A stretch of DNA of 43,971 nucleotides from Candidatus Omnitrophota bacterium (lineage in GTDB: Bacteria > Omnitrophota > Gorgyraeia > Gygaellales > Profunditerraquicolaceae): the NCBI GenBank assembly GCA_029561735.1, contig JAKQWZ010000064.1:67583-111553 (forward strand), read 5' to 3'. A model generated the notes under the pieces. The model ran no database searches. It was not told the origin of the DNA and saw nothing but the letters and a program-made list of their open reading frames with translations. Within the stretch, counting starts at the first letter, position 1. Each line of letters starts with the position of its first letter. Of this stretch, positions 20,369 to 29,244 are shown piece by piece. A program made the position numbers and the translations under genes.

Positions 20369-20796
20369 TTTTGAGCGCTATCATTACAAATCCTGCTGCC
20401 CTCTTGGCCGTCTTTACCCGGGCCATTAGAACAAAGAATATAATTCCCGCTGTCCACTCTGGTATAAGAGTAGTCATTGCCCCACGGGTCTTTAGGAGCC
20501 CTTTTAAGATACGGGCCTTTCCCATTATCGGTTTTCTGCAGCAATTCATCCAGCGAAGCAGGATAAGCCCCGTTATCCATTTCATAAAGATCAAGGGCAA
20601 GCGCAATATTAGCATTGATATCCGCCTTGGCTGCGGTAACCCGGGCCTGTTCAGAACGGCCAACCAGTTTTGGCATAACCATAGCCGCCAATACGCCGAT
20701 TATAATGACCACTAACATGAGTTCAATAAGAGTAAATCCTTTTTTCTTGTAACAATATTTGTTATCCATGTTCTTCTCCTTGCGCAGAAAGTGCAC
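20365..20796 (-). CDS. gspG: type II secretion major pseudopilin GspG
   Basis: KKGFTLIELMLVVIIIGVLAAMVMPKLVGRSEQAR...ALDLYEMDNGAYPASLDELLQ...KDPWGNDYSY. Confidence 0.93.
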   Translation of the reverse strand: MHFLRKEKNMDNKYCYKKKGFTLIELMLVVIIIGVLAAMVMPKLVGRSEQARVTAAKADINANIALALDLYEMDNGAYPASLDELLQKTDNGKGPYLKRAPKDPWGNDYSYTRVDSGNYILCSNGPGKDGQEGSRICNDSAQK

Positions 20797-20823
20797 ACCA
20801 GCCTCATCCTTTAGGGCCGGGGG

Positions 20824-22032
20824 TTATTTGACTAATAAATTTATCTGGAAAATCGGCAGCAACATAGACATCACGATAAAACCGACAACCAAACCGACAA
20901 AAAGTATGACTATAGGCTCAATCATCCGGGCTAAACCCTTTAGCAGCGCATCTACTTCTTTTTCATAATCATCGGCGATCCTTCCCAGCGCCTTATCAAG
21001 AGAACCTGTCTCTTCCCCGATACTGACGATATTAGTCATAAATTCAGGGAATAATTTTGAATTCTTAAGCGATGCGGACAGGCTTGAGCCGCTAATAATC
21101 TGTTCTTTAAACTTCCTGATCTCAGCCTTAAGCAGTTGATTGCCCATAACAGAATATGCTACGTCCAGCGAAGGAATTATCCCTATGCCGCTGGAAAGCT
21201 GCAGCGACAGCGTCCGGCTTAAACGGCTGACTTCTGTTTTAAGCGTAACCGCTCCGATCAGCGGCAGCTTTAATTTTGCCGCATCCCAATTAAGCCTGCC
21301 TTGAGGGTCCTGATAAATCCGGCGCAGTAAAAATACGGCTGCAATTATCAACGCCAGCAACAACCACCAATAACTGCTTAGAAAACCGGATATACTGATA
21401 AGTATTTTTGTCGGTAAAGGCAAGGCCTGGCCCATATCTTCAAACATTCTTACCAAGCGGGGGATCACAAAAAGAAGCAGGACAATTACCGTGCATGCGC
21501 CGATCACAAAAACAAAAATCGGGTAAGTAAGCGCAGAGCGGATAGAATTTTTGAATTCTTCTTCTTTTTCCATGAAGTCCGCCAAACGGCCAAACGATTT
21601 ATTCAGGGTGCCGCTTACCTCTCCGGAGCGGATCATAGAAGTATACAGCGGCGCAAATACATACTGATGAACGCCCATACTTTCCGACAGAGAGTGCCCG
21701 TCTTTAATCCGGGAGCAAACATCATTAAGTATGCTTTTCAGATAATTATTAGGGGTCTGCCCGGAAACAATATTTAAAGCATTTACAATATTGACTCCGG
21801 AATCAATAAGGCTGGATAATTGCCGAGTAAATATAACCACGTCCCGGTTAGGGATCCTGTTGAGGCTGAAGATGTCTTTTTTATCCGGGGCAAGGCCGCG
21901 GGCTTGAACAGAAACCGGAAACAATCCTTTCTGGCTGATCTTATTAATCGCCTCTTGCTCTGTTTCGGCTTCAATCTCACCCTGTACTTTGCGCGCGGGC
22001 GAACTCTTTGCAGTATAGGAATATATAGGCAT
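20824..22032 (-). CDS. gspF: type II secretion inner membrane protein GspF
   Basis: 402 aa; FTRQLSSLIDSGVNIVNALNIV, NSIRSALTYPIFVFVIG, ARMIEPIVILFVGLVVGFIVMSMLLPIFQ. Confidence 0.93.
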   Translation of the reverse strand: MPIYSYTAKSSPARKVQGEIEAETEQEAINKISQKGLFPVSVQARGLAPDKKDIFSLNRIPNRDVVIFTRQLSSLIDSGVNIVNALNIVSGQTPNNYLKSILNDVCSRIKDGHSLSESMGVHQYVFAPLYTSMIRSGEVSGTLNKSFGRLADFMEKEEEFKNSIRSALTYPIFVFVIGACTVIVLLLFVIPRLVRMFEDMGQALPLPTKILISISGFLSSYWWLLLALIIAAVFLLRRIYQDPQGRLNWDAAKLKLPLIGAVTLKTEVSRLSRTLSLQLSSGIGIIPSLDVAYSVMGNQLLKAEIRKFKEQIISGSSLSASLKNSKLFPEFMTNIVSIGEETGSLDKALGRIADDYEKEVDALLKGLARMIEPIVILFVGLVVGFIVMSMLLPIFQINLLVK

Positions 22033-23744
22033 TAATCTTCCGGCAGTTCTTCCTGCTGGGTAACGCGCACGACCTCGGTAAAAGTAGTCAGGCCGGAAAG
22101 GACTTTTTGCAGGCCATCCTGGCGCAAAGTGCGCATTCCCAAAAGAACAGCTTTTTGCTTAATCTGCTGGCTGGAGGCGCGCTCAAGGATCATCTCTCTA
22201 ATTGCATCCTGCATCACGATAATCTCATGGATGCCTGTCCTGCCGCGGTATCCGGTAAACCTGCAGGCCTCACAGCCTTTACCTTCAAAAATTTCCGCCT
22301 TATTTGCATCAAATTTTATATCCCTGCTCATCTCTCTTAGAATCTCTTCTTTATTTTTTACGGGCGTTTTACATTTTTCACAAATAAGCCTGACCAACCT
22401 TTGCGCAATCAGGCATTCAAGAGAAGAAGAAACCAGAAATGGCTCCACGCCCATATCCAACAAGCGGGTAACCGCGCCTGCGGCATCATTGGTATGCAGA
22501 GTGGAAAAAACTAGATGTCCCGTAAGCGCTGACCTGATGGCGATCTCAGCGGTCTCATAATCCCTGACCTCTCCGACCATTATCACATCCGGATCATGCC
22601 TTAATATGTGCCTGAGGGCATTGGCAAAAGTAAAACCTATCTGAGGATTAACCTGCAGCTGATTCACGCCTCTTAACTGATATTCTACAGGGTCTTCAAT
22701 GGTAATAATTTTTATTCCCGCTGAATTTATTTTGGCAAGAGCCGCATAAAGCGTGGTGGATTTGCCTGACCCCGTAGGCCCGGTTACAAATATAACCCCG
22801 TGCGGCTTTTTAATAACCTCACCGATAATTTTCAGCTCATCAGGCATCAGACCTATCTTCTCCAGATCAAGGAAAAACCGCGAACTCAATATCCTGATAT
22901 GCACACCTTCGCCGAAAGCCGTCGGCAAGGTTGATACGCGCAAATCAATCTCCTCCTCATTAATCTTGATTTTAATCCTGCCATCCTGCGGCAGCCGGCG
23001 CTCGGCGATATTTAGCTGCGCCATAATCTTAATACGCGAGACTATCGCCGGATGAAAATATTTTATTGTCTCCGGGATATTGATATCATACAGCACACCG
23101 TCTATCCTGTACCTGGTGCGCAGCTCGTCCTTGAAAGGCTCAATATGAATATCAGTAGCCCGGTCTCTCACTGCTTCGGACAATATCTGATTGACGAATT
23201 TAATTATAGATGCATCTTCGGCCATGCTATCGATATCTTCAGCCCGGTCTTTTTGCTGCTGGGCCTGAGTATCCTGCTGGTCTATTATCTTTTCTAATGT
23301 CTCGGCCCCGACTCCGTAGTATTTACGTATTGCATCGCGGATATCTGATTCGCTGCTTAATACGGATTTCACCTCAACGCCCAGCAATAACCGGATATCG
23401 TCAAGGGTGCGCACATCAAGCGGGTCAGTCATTGCTATAGTAAGCGTATTATCTGCAAACTCTATCGGTATGACCTTATAATGGCTGGCATATTTTGCCG
23501 GAACCTTCATGATTATCCCGGAGGCGATATTTAAAGAAGCCAATTTGACGTAAGGAATGTTTAACTGGCGGGAAAGCGTGCTATAAAGCTTGTCTTCAGG
23601 GGCGAATTTCAGCTTAACAAGGGCTGCACAGATAAAATCATTGGTTTTTCTCTGCTCTTTTAAACCGGCATCCAGCTGTTCAGGTGTGATCAACTTCTGG
23701 TCAATCAGCATCTGGCCGATTAAAATATTATCTTTATCTGGCAT
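22032..23744 (-). CDS. gspE: type II secretion ATPase GspE
   Basis: Walker A GPTGSGKSTTLYAAL, HDPDVIMVGEVRDYETAEIAIRSALTGHLVFSTLHTNDA, CEKC/CEAC zinc motif. Confidence 0.95.
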   Translation of the reverse strand: MPDKDNILIGQMLIDQKLITPEQLDAGLKEQRKTNDFICAALVKLKFAPEDKLYSTLSRQLNIPYVKLASLNIASGIIMKVPAKYASHYKVIPIEFADNTLTIAMTDPLDVRTLDDIRLLLGVEVKSVLSSESDIRDAIRKYYGVGAETLEKIIDQQDTQAQQQKDRAEDIDSMAEDASIIKFVNQILSEAVRDRATDIHIEPFKDELRTRYRIDGVLYDINIPETIKYFHPAIVSRIKIMAQLNIAERRLPQDGRIKIKINEEEIDLRVSTLPTAFGEGVHIRILSSRFFLDLEKIGLMPDELKIIGEVIKKPHGVIFVTGPTGSGKSTTLYAALAKINSAGIKIITIEDPVEYQLRGVNQLQVNPQIGFTFANALRHILRHDPDVIMVGEVRDYETAEIAIRSALTGHLVFSTLHTNDAAGAVTRLLDMGVEPFLVSSSLECLIAQRLVRLICEKCKTPVKNKEEILREMSRDIKFDANKAEIFEGKGCEACRFTGYRGRTGIHEIIVMQDAIREMILERASSQQIKQKAVLLGMRTLRQDGLQKVLSGLTTFTEVVRVTQQEELPED

Positions 23745-23800
23745 ATTTTCCCTCTTGAGAAATTATAGCCCAATACACCCTAAATGTAAAGATATTTGGC

Positions 23801-25210
23801 TTACGGCTTATTCAGGCTCAAATAAGCGAAAGGGATCTTAAGAAAAGCGGCATTTAAGGCCAGCAATATTACTACTGCGAGTTCGCTGACAGGCGCAAAG
23901 CACCTTGCCAGACAAGGGTTTATAGAGCCGAGGATAGCCAAGGCAAAACCATTTAAAGTAATAAAGGATGCCAGGGGTACAATAAAGATGTTCGCAAGCA
24001 CAGCAACAGGCGAAATTGACCTGAAATAATAGAAGATCAGCCCGGACGTGCCTAACCAGGCAGCTAATGATACCAGAAAGCCTTCTGCGGTTATTCTTGC
24101 CGGTTTGCATGTGATCTTTTCAACAAAAAGCCTGCCTTTCATTTTAGGGTACAAAAAAACTATCGCTAATACGCTTGCAAACGACAGCTGGAATCCGACA
24201 TCAAATACCTGCTGCGGATTAACCAGCAAAATAAGTATCGCGGCCAATCCGAGCGAATTATAAATATCCGCCTCTCTTTTTATAAATACAGCTGCCAGAA
24301 ATACCGTAGCCATTATTGTTGCGCGGACCACCGGGTTGGACGCTCCGGTAATCAGGCAGTAACAAAATAATACCGCGGTTATCAGGATCACCCTGAACCT
24401 GCGCTTAAAACGCAGGGCCTTAAGAACCATATCCGCCAAAACTGCCACAAGCCCGACATTAAATCCGCTAACCACTAATATATGCACTGTCCCGGATTTC
24501 ATCATTGACTTATAAACTATAAAAGGGATATTCTTTTTATTTCCTAAAAGCATGGCGTCGGTTATTCCGGCGCAAAGCGGAGAAAGCAAACTGTATAATT
24601 GTTTTTGAATCTTATCCTTAATATAAAAACTGAAGCGCTTGAATATAAATCCGCTGTTTCTATTTAATCTGGTTATTCCCGCAGCATCGGGTACGCTCAT
24701 TAATAGCCGGATACCCTGTTTATCCAGATAAGCCGCATAACCGCTTTTGCCAAAAGCCCGGCATGCCTTACCCCGCAGGATTAGTTCTTCTCCGTAGTTA
24801 AAACTGGCTTTTGAATGCACTGTAACCAGAATATTGCCCCGGCATATAAAAGTTTTATTCAACGGCTGGATTGCCCGGGCATTAAACAAAAAGGAGAGCT
24901 TTCCTTGATTTTGCTGCGGCTGACTGATAACCCGGCCTTTAATTAAACAGGTTTCTTTGCCTGCATAATAGGCAAATTTTCCTACATAATCATTAGGGCG
25001 GGTATTTTGGTTTACCGCCCAGACAATACCAAGCATAAATACGGAGACAAAAGCAAACAAATGAAATAATTTCTTTGCCCGTAAGAAAAAACACAAAGCT
25101 AATATTATCAAAGCCCCGGCATAGGCTGCGATAAAACTAAAAAACAGGAAATGGGAAAAAATAATGCCGCAGGAAAAGACAATGGCCAGTATAAATATAA
25201 AGTGCTTCAT
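23801..25210 (-). CDS. ComEC/Rec2-type channel protein without a C-terminal metallo-beta-lactamase domain
   Basis: Competence domain: HILVVSGFNVGLVAVLADMVLK...ITGASNPVVRATIMATVFL...NPQQVFDVGFQLSFASVLAIVFLYPK; stops at 469 aa. Confidence 0.85.
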   Translation of the reverse strand: MKHFIFILAIVFSCGIIFSHFLFFSFIAAYAGALIILALCFFLRAKKLFHLFAFVSVFMLGIVWAVNQNTRPNDYVGKFAYYAGKETCLIKGRVISQPQQNQGKLSFLFNARAIQPLNKTFICRGNILVTVHSKASFNYGEELILRGKACRAFGKSGYAAYLDKQGIRLLMSVPDAAGITRLNRNSGFIFKRFSFYIKDKIQKQLYSLLSPLCAGITDAMLLGNKKNIPFIVYKSMMKSGTVHILVVSGFNVGLVAVLADMVLKALRFKRRFRVILITAVLFCYCLITGASNPVVRATIMATVFLAAVFIKREADIYNSLGLAAILILLVNPQQVFDVGFQLSFASVLAIVFLYPKMKGRLFVEKITCKPARITAEGFLVSLAAWLGTSGLIFYYFRSISPVAVLANIFIVPLASFITLNGFALAILGSINPCLARCFAPVSELAVVILLALNAAFLKIPFAYLSLNKP

Positions 25211-25539
25211 CAGCGGACAATAAAATAATCTTTGATCTTTTCAAATCTGGCTTCAGTCACGCCCTTAATGTTTTTGAGATCTTCACTGTGCTGAAAGCTG
25301 CATCCGGAGCGCCTGTATTCAATTATCCTGTCAGCTAATTTTTCTCCGATACCGGAAACACTCATTAACGTATCTTTATCTGCGCTGTTTAAATCAATTT
25401 TGTAAATCTGTTGGCTAAGAGAAAATGTTTCTTTAATGCGGGGATTTTTCTTAAGCAAGAAATCAATCCCTGCGCCCAACAAAGAAACGCCAAGAAGAAA
25501 TAAAATAACTTTCCTTTCTTGCGCGGTTAAATTAAGCAT
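25210..25539 (-). CDS. ComEA-like helix-hairpin-helix protein
   Basis: IDLNSADKDTLMSVSGIGEKLADRIIEYRRSGCSFQHSEDLKNIKGVTEARFEKIKDYF. Confidence 0.88.
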   Translation of the reverse strand: MLNLTAQERKVILFLLGVSLLGAGIDFLLKKNPRIKETFSLSQQIYKIDLNSADKDTLMSVSGIGEKLADRIIEYRRSGCSFQHSEDLKNIKGVTEARFEKIKDYFIVR

Positions 25540-25622
25540 AGATCCCCCTTTTTTTGTTTTCTATACTTATAAGACGCTAGACAGGGATAAATCTAACAAA
25601 GATTTTTTACTGCGGGCTTGGG

Positions 25623-26174
25623 TTATTCGGATTTGTCCAGATCAATCATGCGGGAGTTTCCGCTGATAACAGTGGAAACCGGTTTGGATAAAGAAGACAG
25701 CTTGCCGGTAGCTTGCATTATTCTGGCGCACTGGGTTTTCATGGTATTCAGGCGCTTGACCAGGCTCTCAATAGACGGTTTTTCTTTACAATCGCCTTCC
25801 ATTAATTCCAGATTGCCCTGTATGGCCAATAACGGGTTATTGATCTCATGGCCTACGGCAAGGACAGTCTCGGTTATGGCGGCTAAACGGTTTTTCTCAA
25901 TAAGCTCTTCCTGCATTTGAATTATCTGATTATTAGAAATTATCAATTTCTCGATTATCTTCCATACGGCTTTCCTGCCGGTGATTATACCTAATAAAAC
26001 CACTGTCAAAACAATGGACATCACCTTACCGAACCTTCCTGAAAGCATATCAAAACTGCCGAATTCCCAGACAGCCAGATACATAAAGACTAGAAACGGG
26101 ATTATACTCATCAAGCAGACCGCGTTATTAAAATCCCTTCTTGCGCTTTCAGTATCCATTTTTATAGCAGCCAT
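25623..26174 (-). CDS. membrane HisKA (DHp) domain protein without HATPase domain
   Basis: Two TM segments, coiled coil, H-box ETVLAVGHEINNPLLAIQGNLELM; ends at 183 aa. Confidence 0.7.
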   Translation of the reverse strand: MAAIKMDTESARRDFNNAVCLMSIIPFLVFMYLAVWEFGSFDMLSGRFGKVMSIVLTVVLLGIITGRKAVWKIIEKLIISNNQIIQMQEELIEKNRLAAITETVLAVGHEINNPLLAIQGNLELMEGDCKEKPSIESLVKRLNTMKTQCARIMQATGKLSSLSKPVSTVISGNSRMIDLDKSE

Positions 26175-26190
26175 AATCCACCCCCGCAGG

Positions 26191-28587
26191 TCAAATCACT
26201 ATGCTTAAAAGCTTTTTAGGAACGAAGATAATATTTTTTATTGCCTTGCCTTCTATCCACGGTTTGACTTTATCATCGCAAAGAGCCATTTCCCTTACTT
26301 TTTTTTCGCTGATATCCTGCGGCACGTCTAATTTCGAGCGGACTTTACCGTTAACCTGAATAATTATTGTCACCGTATCGTCAATAAGCATCTTTGGGTC
26401 ATATTGCGGCCAGCCGGACTTGGAAATCGAGCCTTTATTACCCATCTGCTGCCATAGCTCTTCGCAGAAATGCGGGGCAATCGGGGCTAATAATAAAATA
26501 AGAATAGAGAAAGTGTTTCTATCGGCTCCGTACTGATAAATCGCATTAACCAGCTCCATTAGCCCGGCAATCGCGGTGTTGAATTTAAAACCCGCATAAT
26601 CATCGCTGACTTTTTTAATTGTTTTATGTAAGATACGCAAAAGCTGCGGATCGGCAATACTTTTAAGATTTTCCTGGATCCTCCAGACACGGTTAAGAAA
26701 TCTGTGTGCTCCCTCCATTCCTTTCTCATCCCAATCCAGTTCTGTTTCAGGAGGAGCGGCAAAAAGAATAAAAAGCCTTAAAGTGTCTGCTCCGTATTTA
26801 GAGATGATCGAATCCGGATCAACGATATTTCCGCGCGATTTAGACATTACTTCGCCGTCTTTGAGCACCATGCCCTGGGTAAGTAATTGTAAAAACGGCT
26901 CATCAAAATCAATCAGCCCTAAGTCCTTAAAAAATTTGGTAAAGAAACGCGAATATAAAAGATGCAGGATAGCATGTTCTATGCCGCCGATATACTGATC
27001 AACCGGCATCCAGTATCGGGCTTCTTTTTGATCAAAAGGCGCTTTTTTAAAATCAGGGCTGGCAAAACGCAGAAAATACCACGAAGAATCAAAAAAAGTA
27101 GCCATGGTATCGGTTTCCCGCCGGGCCAAAGATTTACATTTCGGGCATTTTACGTCAGTGAATTCTTTTACTTTTCCTAAAGGACTGCCGCCTTCTCCGG
27201 TAAACGGAGCATCATTTGGGAGTTTAACCGGCAGGTCTTCGTAAGGCACAGGTACTGTGCCGCACTTGGGGCAATTTATCATCGGAATAGGCGTGCCCCA
27301 GAAACGCTGACGTGAAATCAACCAGTCACGCAAGCGCCAATGCGTCTGGATTTTGCCGATCTTCTCTTTTTCCATCCACTCAGCTATCTTTATCTTCGCT
27401 TCTGAGTTAGATAATCCGTCAAACTTCCCGGAATTAACCTGAATACCGTCATCTTCATAAGCCTCAACAAGCTCATCCGGATTATTGCTTTCGGATCCCG
27501 GATTTTTTATAACAATCCTCATCGGTAACTTATGTTCTTTGGCAAACAAAAAGTCTCTTTGATCATGCGTAGGAACCGCCATGATCGCGCCGGTGCCGTA
27601 TTCCATTAAAACATAATCCGCAGTCCAGATAGGGATTTTTTCATTATTCACCGGATTGATACAGAAACAGCCGGTAAAAACGCCTTCTTTTTTAACGTCA
27701 TCCTTGGAGCGCACCTGTTTAGTCTCTTTGGATACTTTTTCAATGAACTTAAGCACTTCTTTTTCCTGCGGTTTTCCTTTGACGATTTCTTTGACCAGGG
27801 GATGCTCAGGGGCCAGAACGATATAAGTTGCGCCGAAAATCGTATCTACGCGCGTGGTAAAAACCGGGATAATCTTATCGCTGTTATCAAGGCGAAAATA
27901 TATTTCCACGCCCAAGCTCTTGCCTATCCAGTTATTCTGCATGGCAATAACCCGTTCAGGCCAGTTTTTAAGCTGCTTTAGATCCTCTAAAAGCCTTTCC
28001 CTGTATTCGGTGATCTTTAAATACCACTGCTCAAGGTCTTTTTGCTCGACCTGAGTGTGACAACGCCAACAACCACCGTCGATGACTTCTTCGTTAGCCA
28101 GAGTTGTGGAGCATGACGGACACCAATTGACTCCGGCCTTTCCTTTATAAGCCAGGCCGCGCTCATACATTTTTAAAAATATCCACTGGTTCCATTTATA
28201 ATAACCGCTTTCGCAGGTGGAAAGTTCGCGCGACCAGTCATAAGAAAAGCCCATTTTTTTGAGCTCTATCTTCATCCAATCTATGCATTTATGAGTCCAG
28301 ATGTCGGGTTTAGAGTTATTCTTGATTGCGGCGTTTTCTGCGGGCTGGCCAAAGGCGTCAAAACCCATCGGATGCAGGACATTAAAACCCTGCATCATCT
28401 TAAAACGGGCGGCGACATCGGCAATGGTGTAATTACGCACATGGCCCATGTGGATCTTCCCCGACGGATAGGGGAACATTTCCAGCACGTAATATTTTTT
28501 CTTCTTTGGATCGATCGCGGCCTCAAATACCTTATGATCCTGCCAGTATTTCTGCCATTTTTCTTCTATAAGTTTAAATTCGTACAT
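26191..28587 (-). CDS. leuS: leucyl-tRNA synthetase
   Basis: MFPYPSGKIHMGHVRNYTIADVAAR; KMSKS-type motif VMSKSRGNIVDPDSII; 798 aa. Confidence 0.97.
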   Translation of the reverse strand: MYEFKLIEEKWQKYWQDHKVFEAAIDPKKKKYYVLEMFPYPSGKIHMGHVRNYTIADVAARFKMMQGFNVLHPMGFDAFGQPAENAAIKNNSKPDIWTHKCIDWMKIELKKMGFSYDWSRELSTCESGYYKWNQWIFLKMYERGLAYKGKAGVNWCPSCSTTLANEEVIDGGCWRCHTQVEQKDLEQWYLKITEYRERLLEDLKQLKNWPERVIAMQNNWIGKSLGVEIYFRLDNSDKIIPVFTTRVDTIFGATYIVLAPEHPLVKEIVKGKPQEKEVLKFIEKVSKETKQVRSKDDVKKEGVFTGCFCINPVNNEKIPIWTADYVLMEYGTGAIMAVPTHDQRDFLFAKEHKLPMRIVIKNPGSESNNPDELVEAYEDDGIQVNSGKFDGLSNSEAKIKIAEWMEKEKIGKIQTHWRLRDWLISRQRFWGTPIPMINCPKCGTVPVPYEDLPVKLPNDAPFTGEGGSPLGKVKEFTDVKCPKCKSLARRETDTMATFFDSSWYFLRFASPDFKKAPFDQKEARYWMPVDQYIGGIEHAILHLLYSRFFTKFFKDLGLIDFDEPFLQLLTQGMVLKDGEVMSKSRGNIVDPDSIISKYGADTLRLFILFAAPPETELDWDEKGMEGAHRFLNRVWRIQENLKSIADPQLLRILHKTIKKVSDDYAGFKFNTAIAGLMELVNAIYQYGADRNTFSILILLLAPIAPHFCEELWQQMGNKGSISKSGWPQYDPKMLIDDTVTIIIQVNGKVRSKLDVPQDISEKKVREMALCDDKVKPWIEGKAIKNIIFVPKKLLSIVI

Positions 28588-28635
28588 GGTCTGATTATAT
28601 CCCAGTCGCAGATTTCGGTCAAGGTCAAAGAAAAC

Positions 28636-28674
28636 GGGGCCAGATCTATTTATTTATAAAATAGCCCTGACCCC
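28636..28674. repeat. REP-like imperfect palindrome
   Basis: GGGGCCAGATCTATTT-ATTTATA-AAATAGCCCTGACCCC. Confidence 0.5.
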
Positions 28675-28689
28675 CACGGCATTAAATTG

Positions 28690-28776
28690 ACAATCGCAGC
28701 TATTGAAAATCGACAATAGAGAATAGAACGCAATCGAAAAGTTCCTGTCGAATTTCTATTTTCTATTTTCGATTGC
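28690..28776. repeat. 7-bp-period repeat island with inverted arms
   Basis: CTATTTT x2 then CGATTG on the right arm, (C/G)AATAGA units on the left; GCAATCGAAAA (28730-28740) is inverted at 28766-28776. Confidence 0.5.
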
Positions 28777-28779
28777 TCT

Positions 28780-28807
28780 GATTTTTGCCGCTAAAGCGGC
28801 AAAAATC
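28780..28807. repeat. perfect hairpin abutting the tRNA-Ala 3' end
   Basis: GATTTTTGCCGC-TAAA-GCGGCAAAAATC. Confidence 0.7.
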
Positions 28808-28883
28808 TGGTGGAGCTGAGGGGGATTGAACCCCTGACCTCATGCATGCCATGCACGCGCTCTCCCAGCTGAGCTACAGCCCC
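28808..28883 (-). tRNA. tRNA-Ala(TGC), CCA encoded
   Basis: GGGGCTGTAGCTCAGCTGGGAGAGCGCGTGCATGGCATGCATGAGGTCAGGGGTTCAATCCCCCTCAGCTCCACCA; anticodon TGC. Confidence 0.95.
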
Positions 28884-28914
28884 GAAAATATTATAAAATT
28901 ACACGGGTCGCCAT

Positions 28915-28986
28915 GTCACAATGACACCAAGTCACACGTAAGACTTTACGACGAGTTGTGACTTGGTAACCTTGAGACTTTGTGAC
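28915..28986. repeat. GTCACAA-type repeat island with inverted arms
   Basis: CCAAGTCACA (28927-28936) is inverted at 28957-28966; GTCACAA at 28915 is inverted as TTGTGAC near 28980. Confidence 0.5.
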
Positions 28987-29057
28987 TACCGCTATTAACA
29001 TTATCTATTGACCGAAGCTATTTTAGAATATAAAATAGTCTGCGTCAACAGATTATT

Positions 29058-29140
29058 GCCGGGGTGTCGGAATGGCAGACGGGCCGGTCTCAAAAACCGG
29101 TGACCTCACGGTCATGAGGGTTCAAGTCCCTCCCCCGGCA
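29058..29140 (+). tRNA. tRNA-Leu(CAA)
   Basis: GCCGGGG acceptor stem, anticodon arm CCGGT-CTCAAAA-ACCGG, variable arm, GGTTCAAGTCC T-loop; no encoded CCA. Confidence 0.93.
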
Positions 29141-29244
29141 TTTTCTCTTTTGTATGCCTACCTGCTTCAATTCTCAATAAAATAGAAAATCTTTGTTAGA
29201 TTTTACCTCCTGCCGCGTCTGTTATAGCAGAAAGGAGGTTCAAA

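Noticed and set aside
28780-28807. Simple intrinsic terminator of tRNA-Ala
   Set aside because: No T tract after the hairpin on the minus strand; the A/T runs are inside the stem.
28690-28990. CRISPR array
   Set aside because: Units are ~7 bp, contiguous and degenerate, with no spacers and no cas genes.
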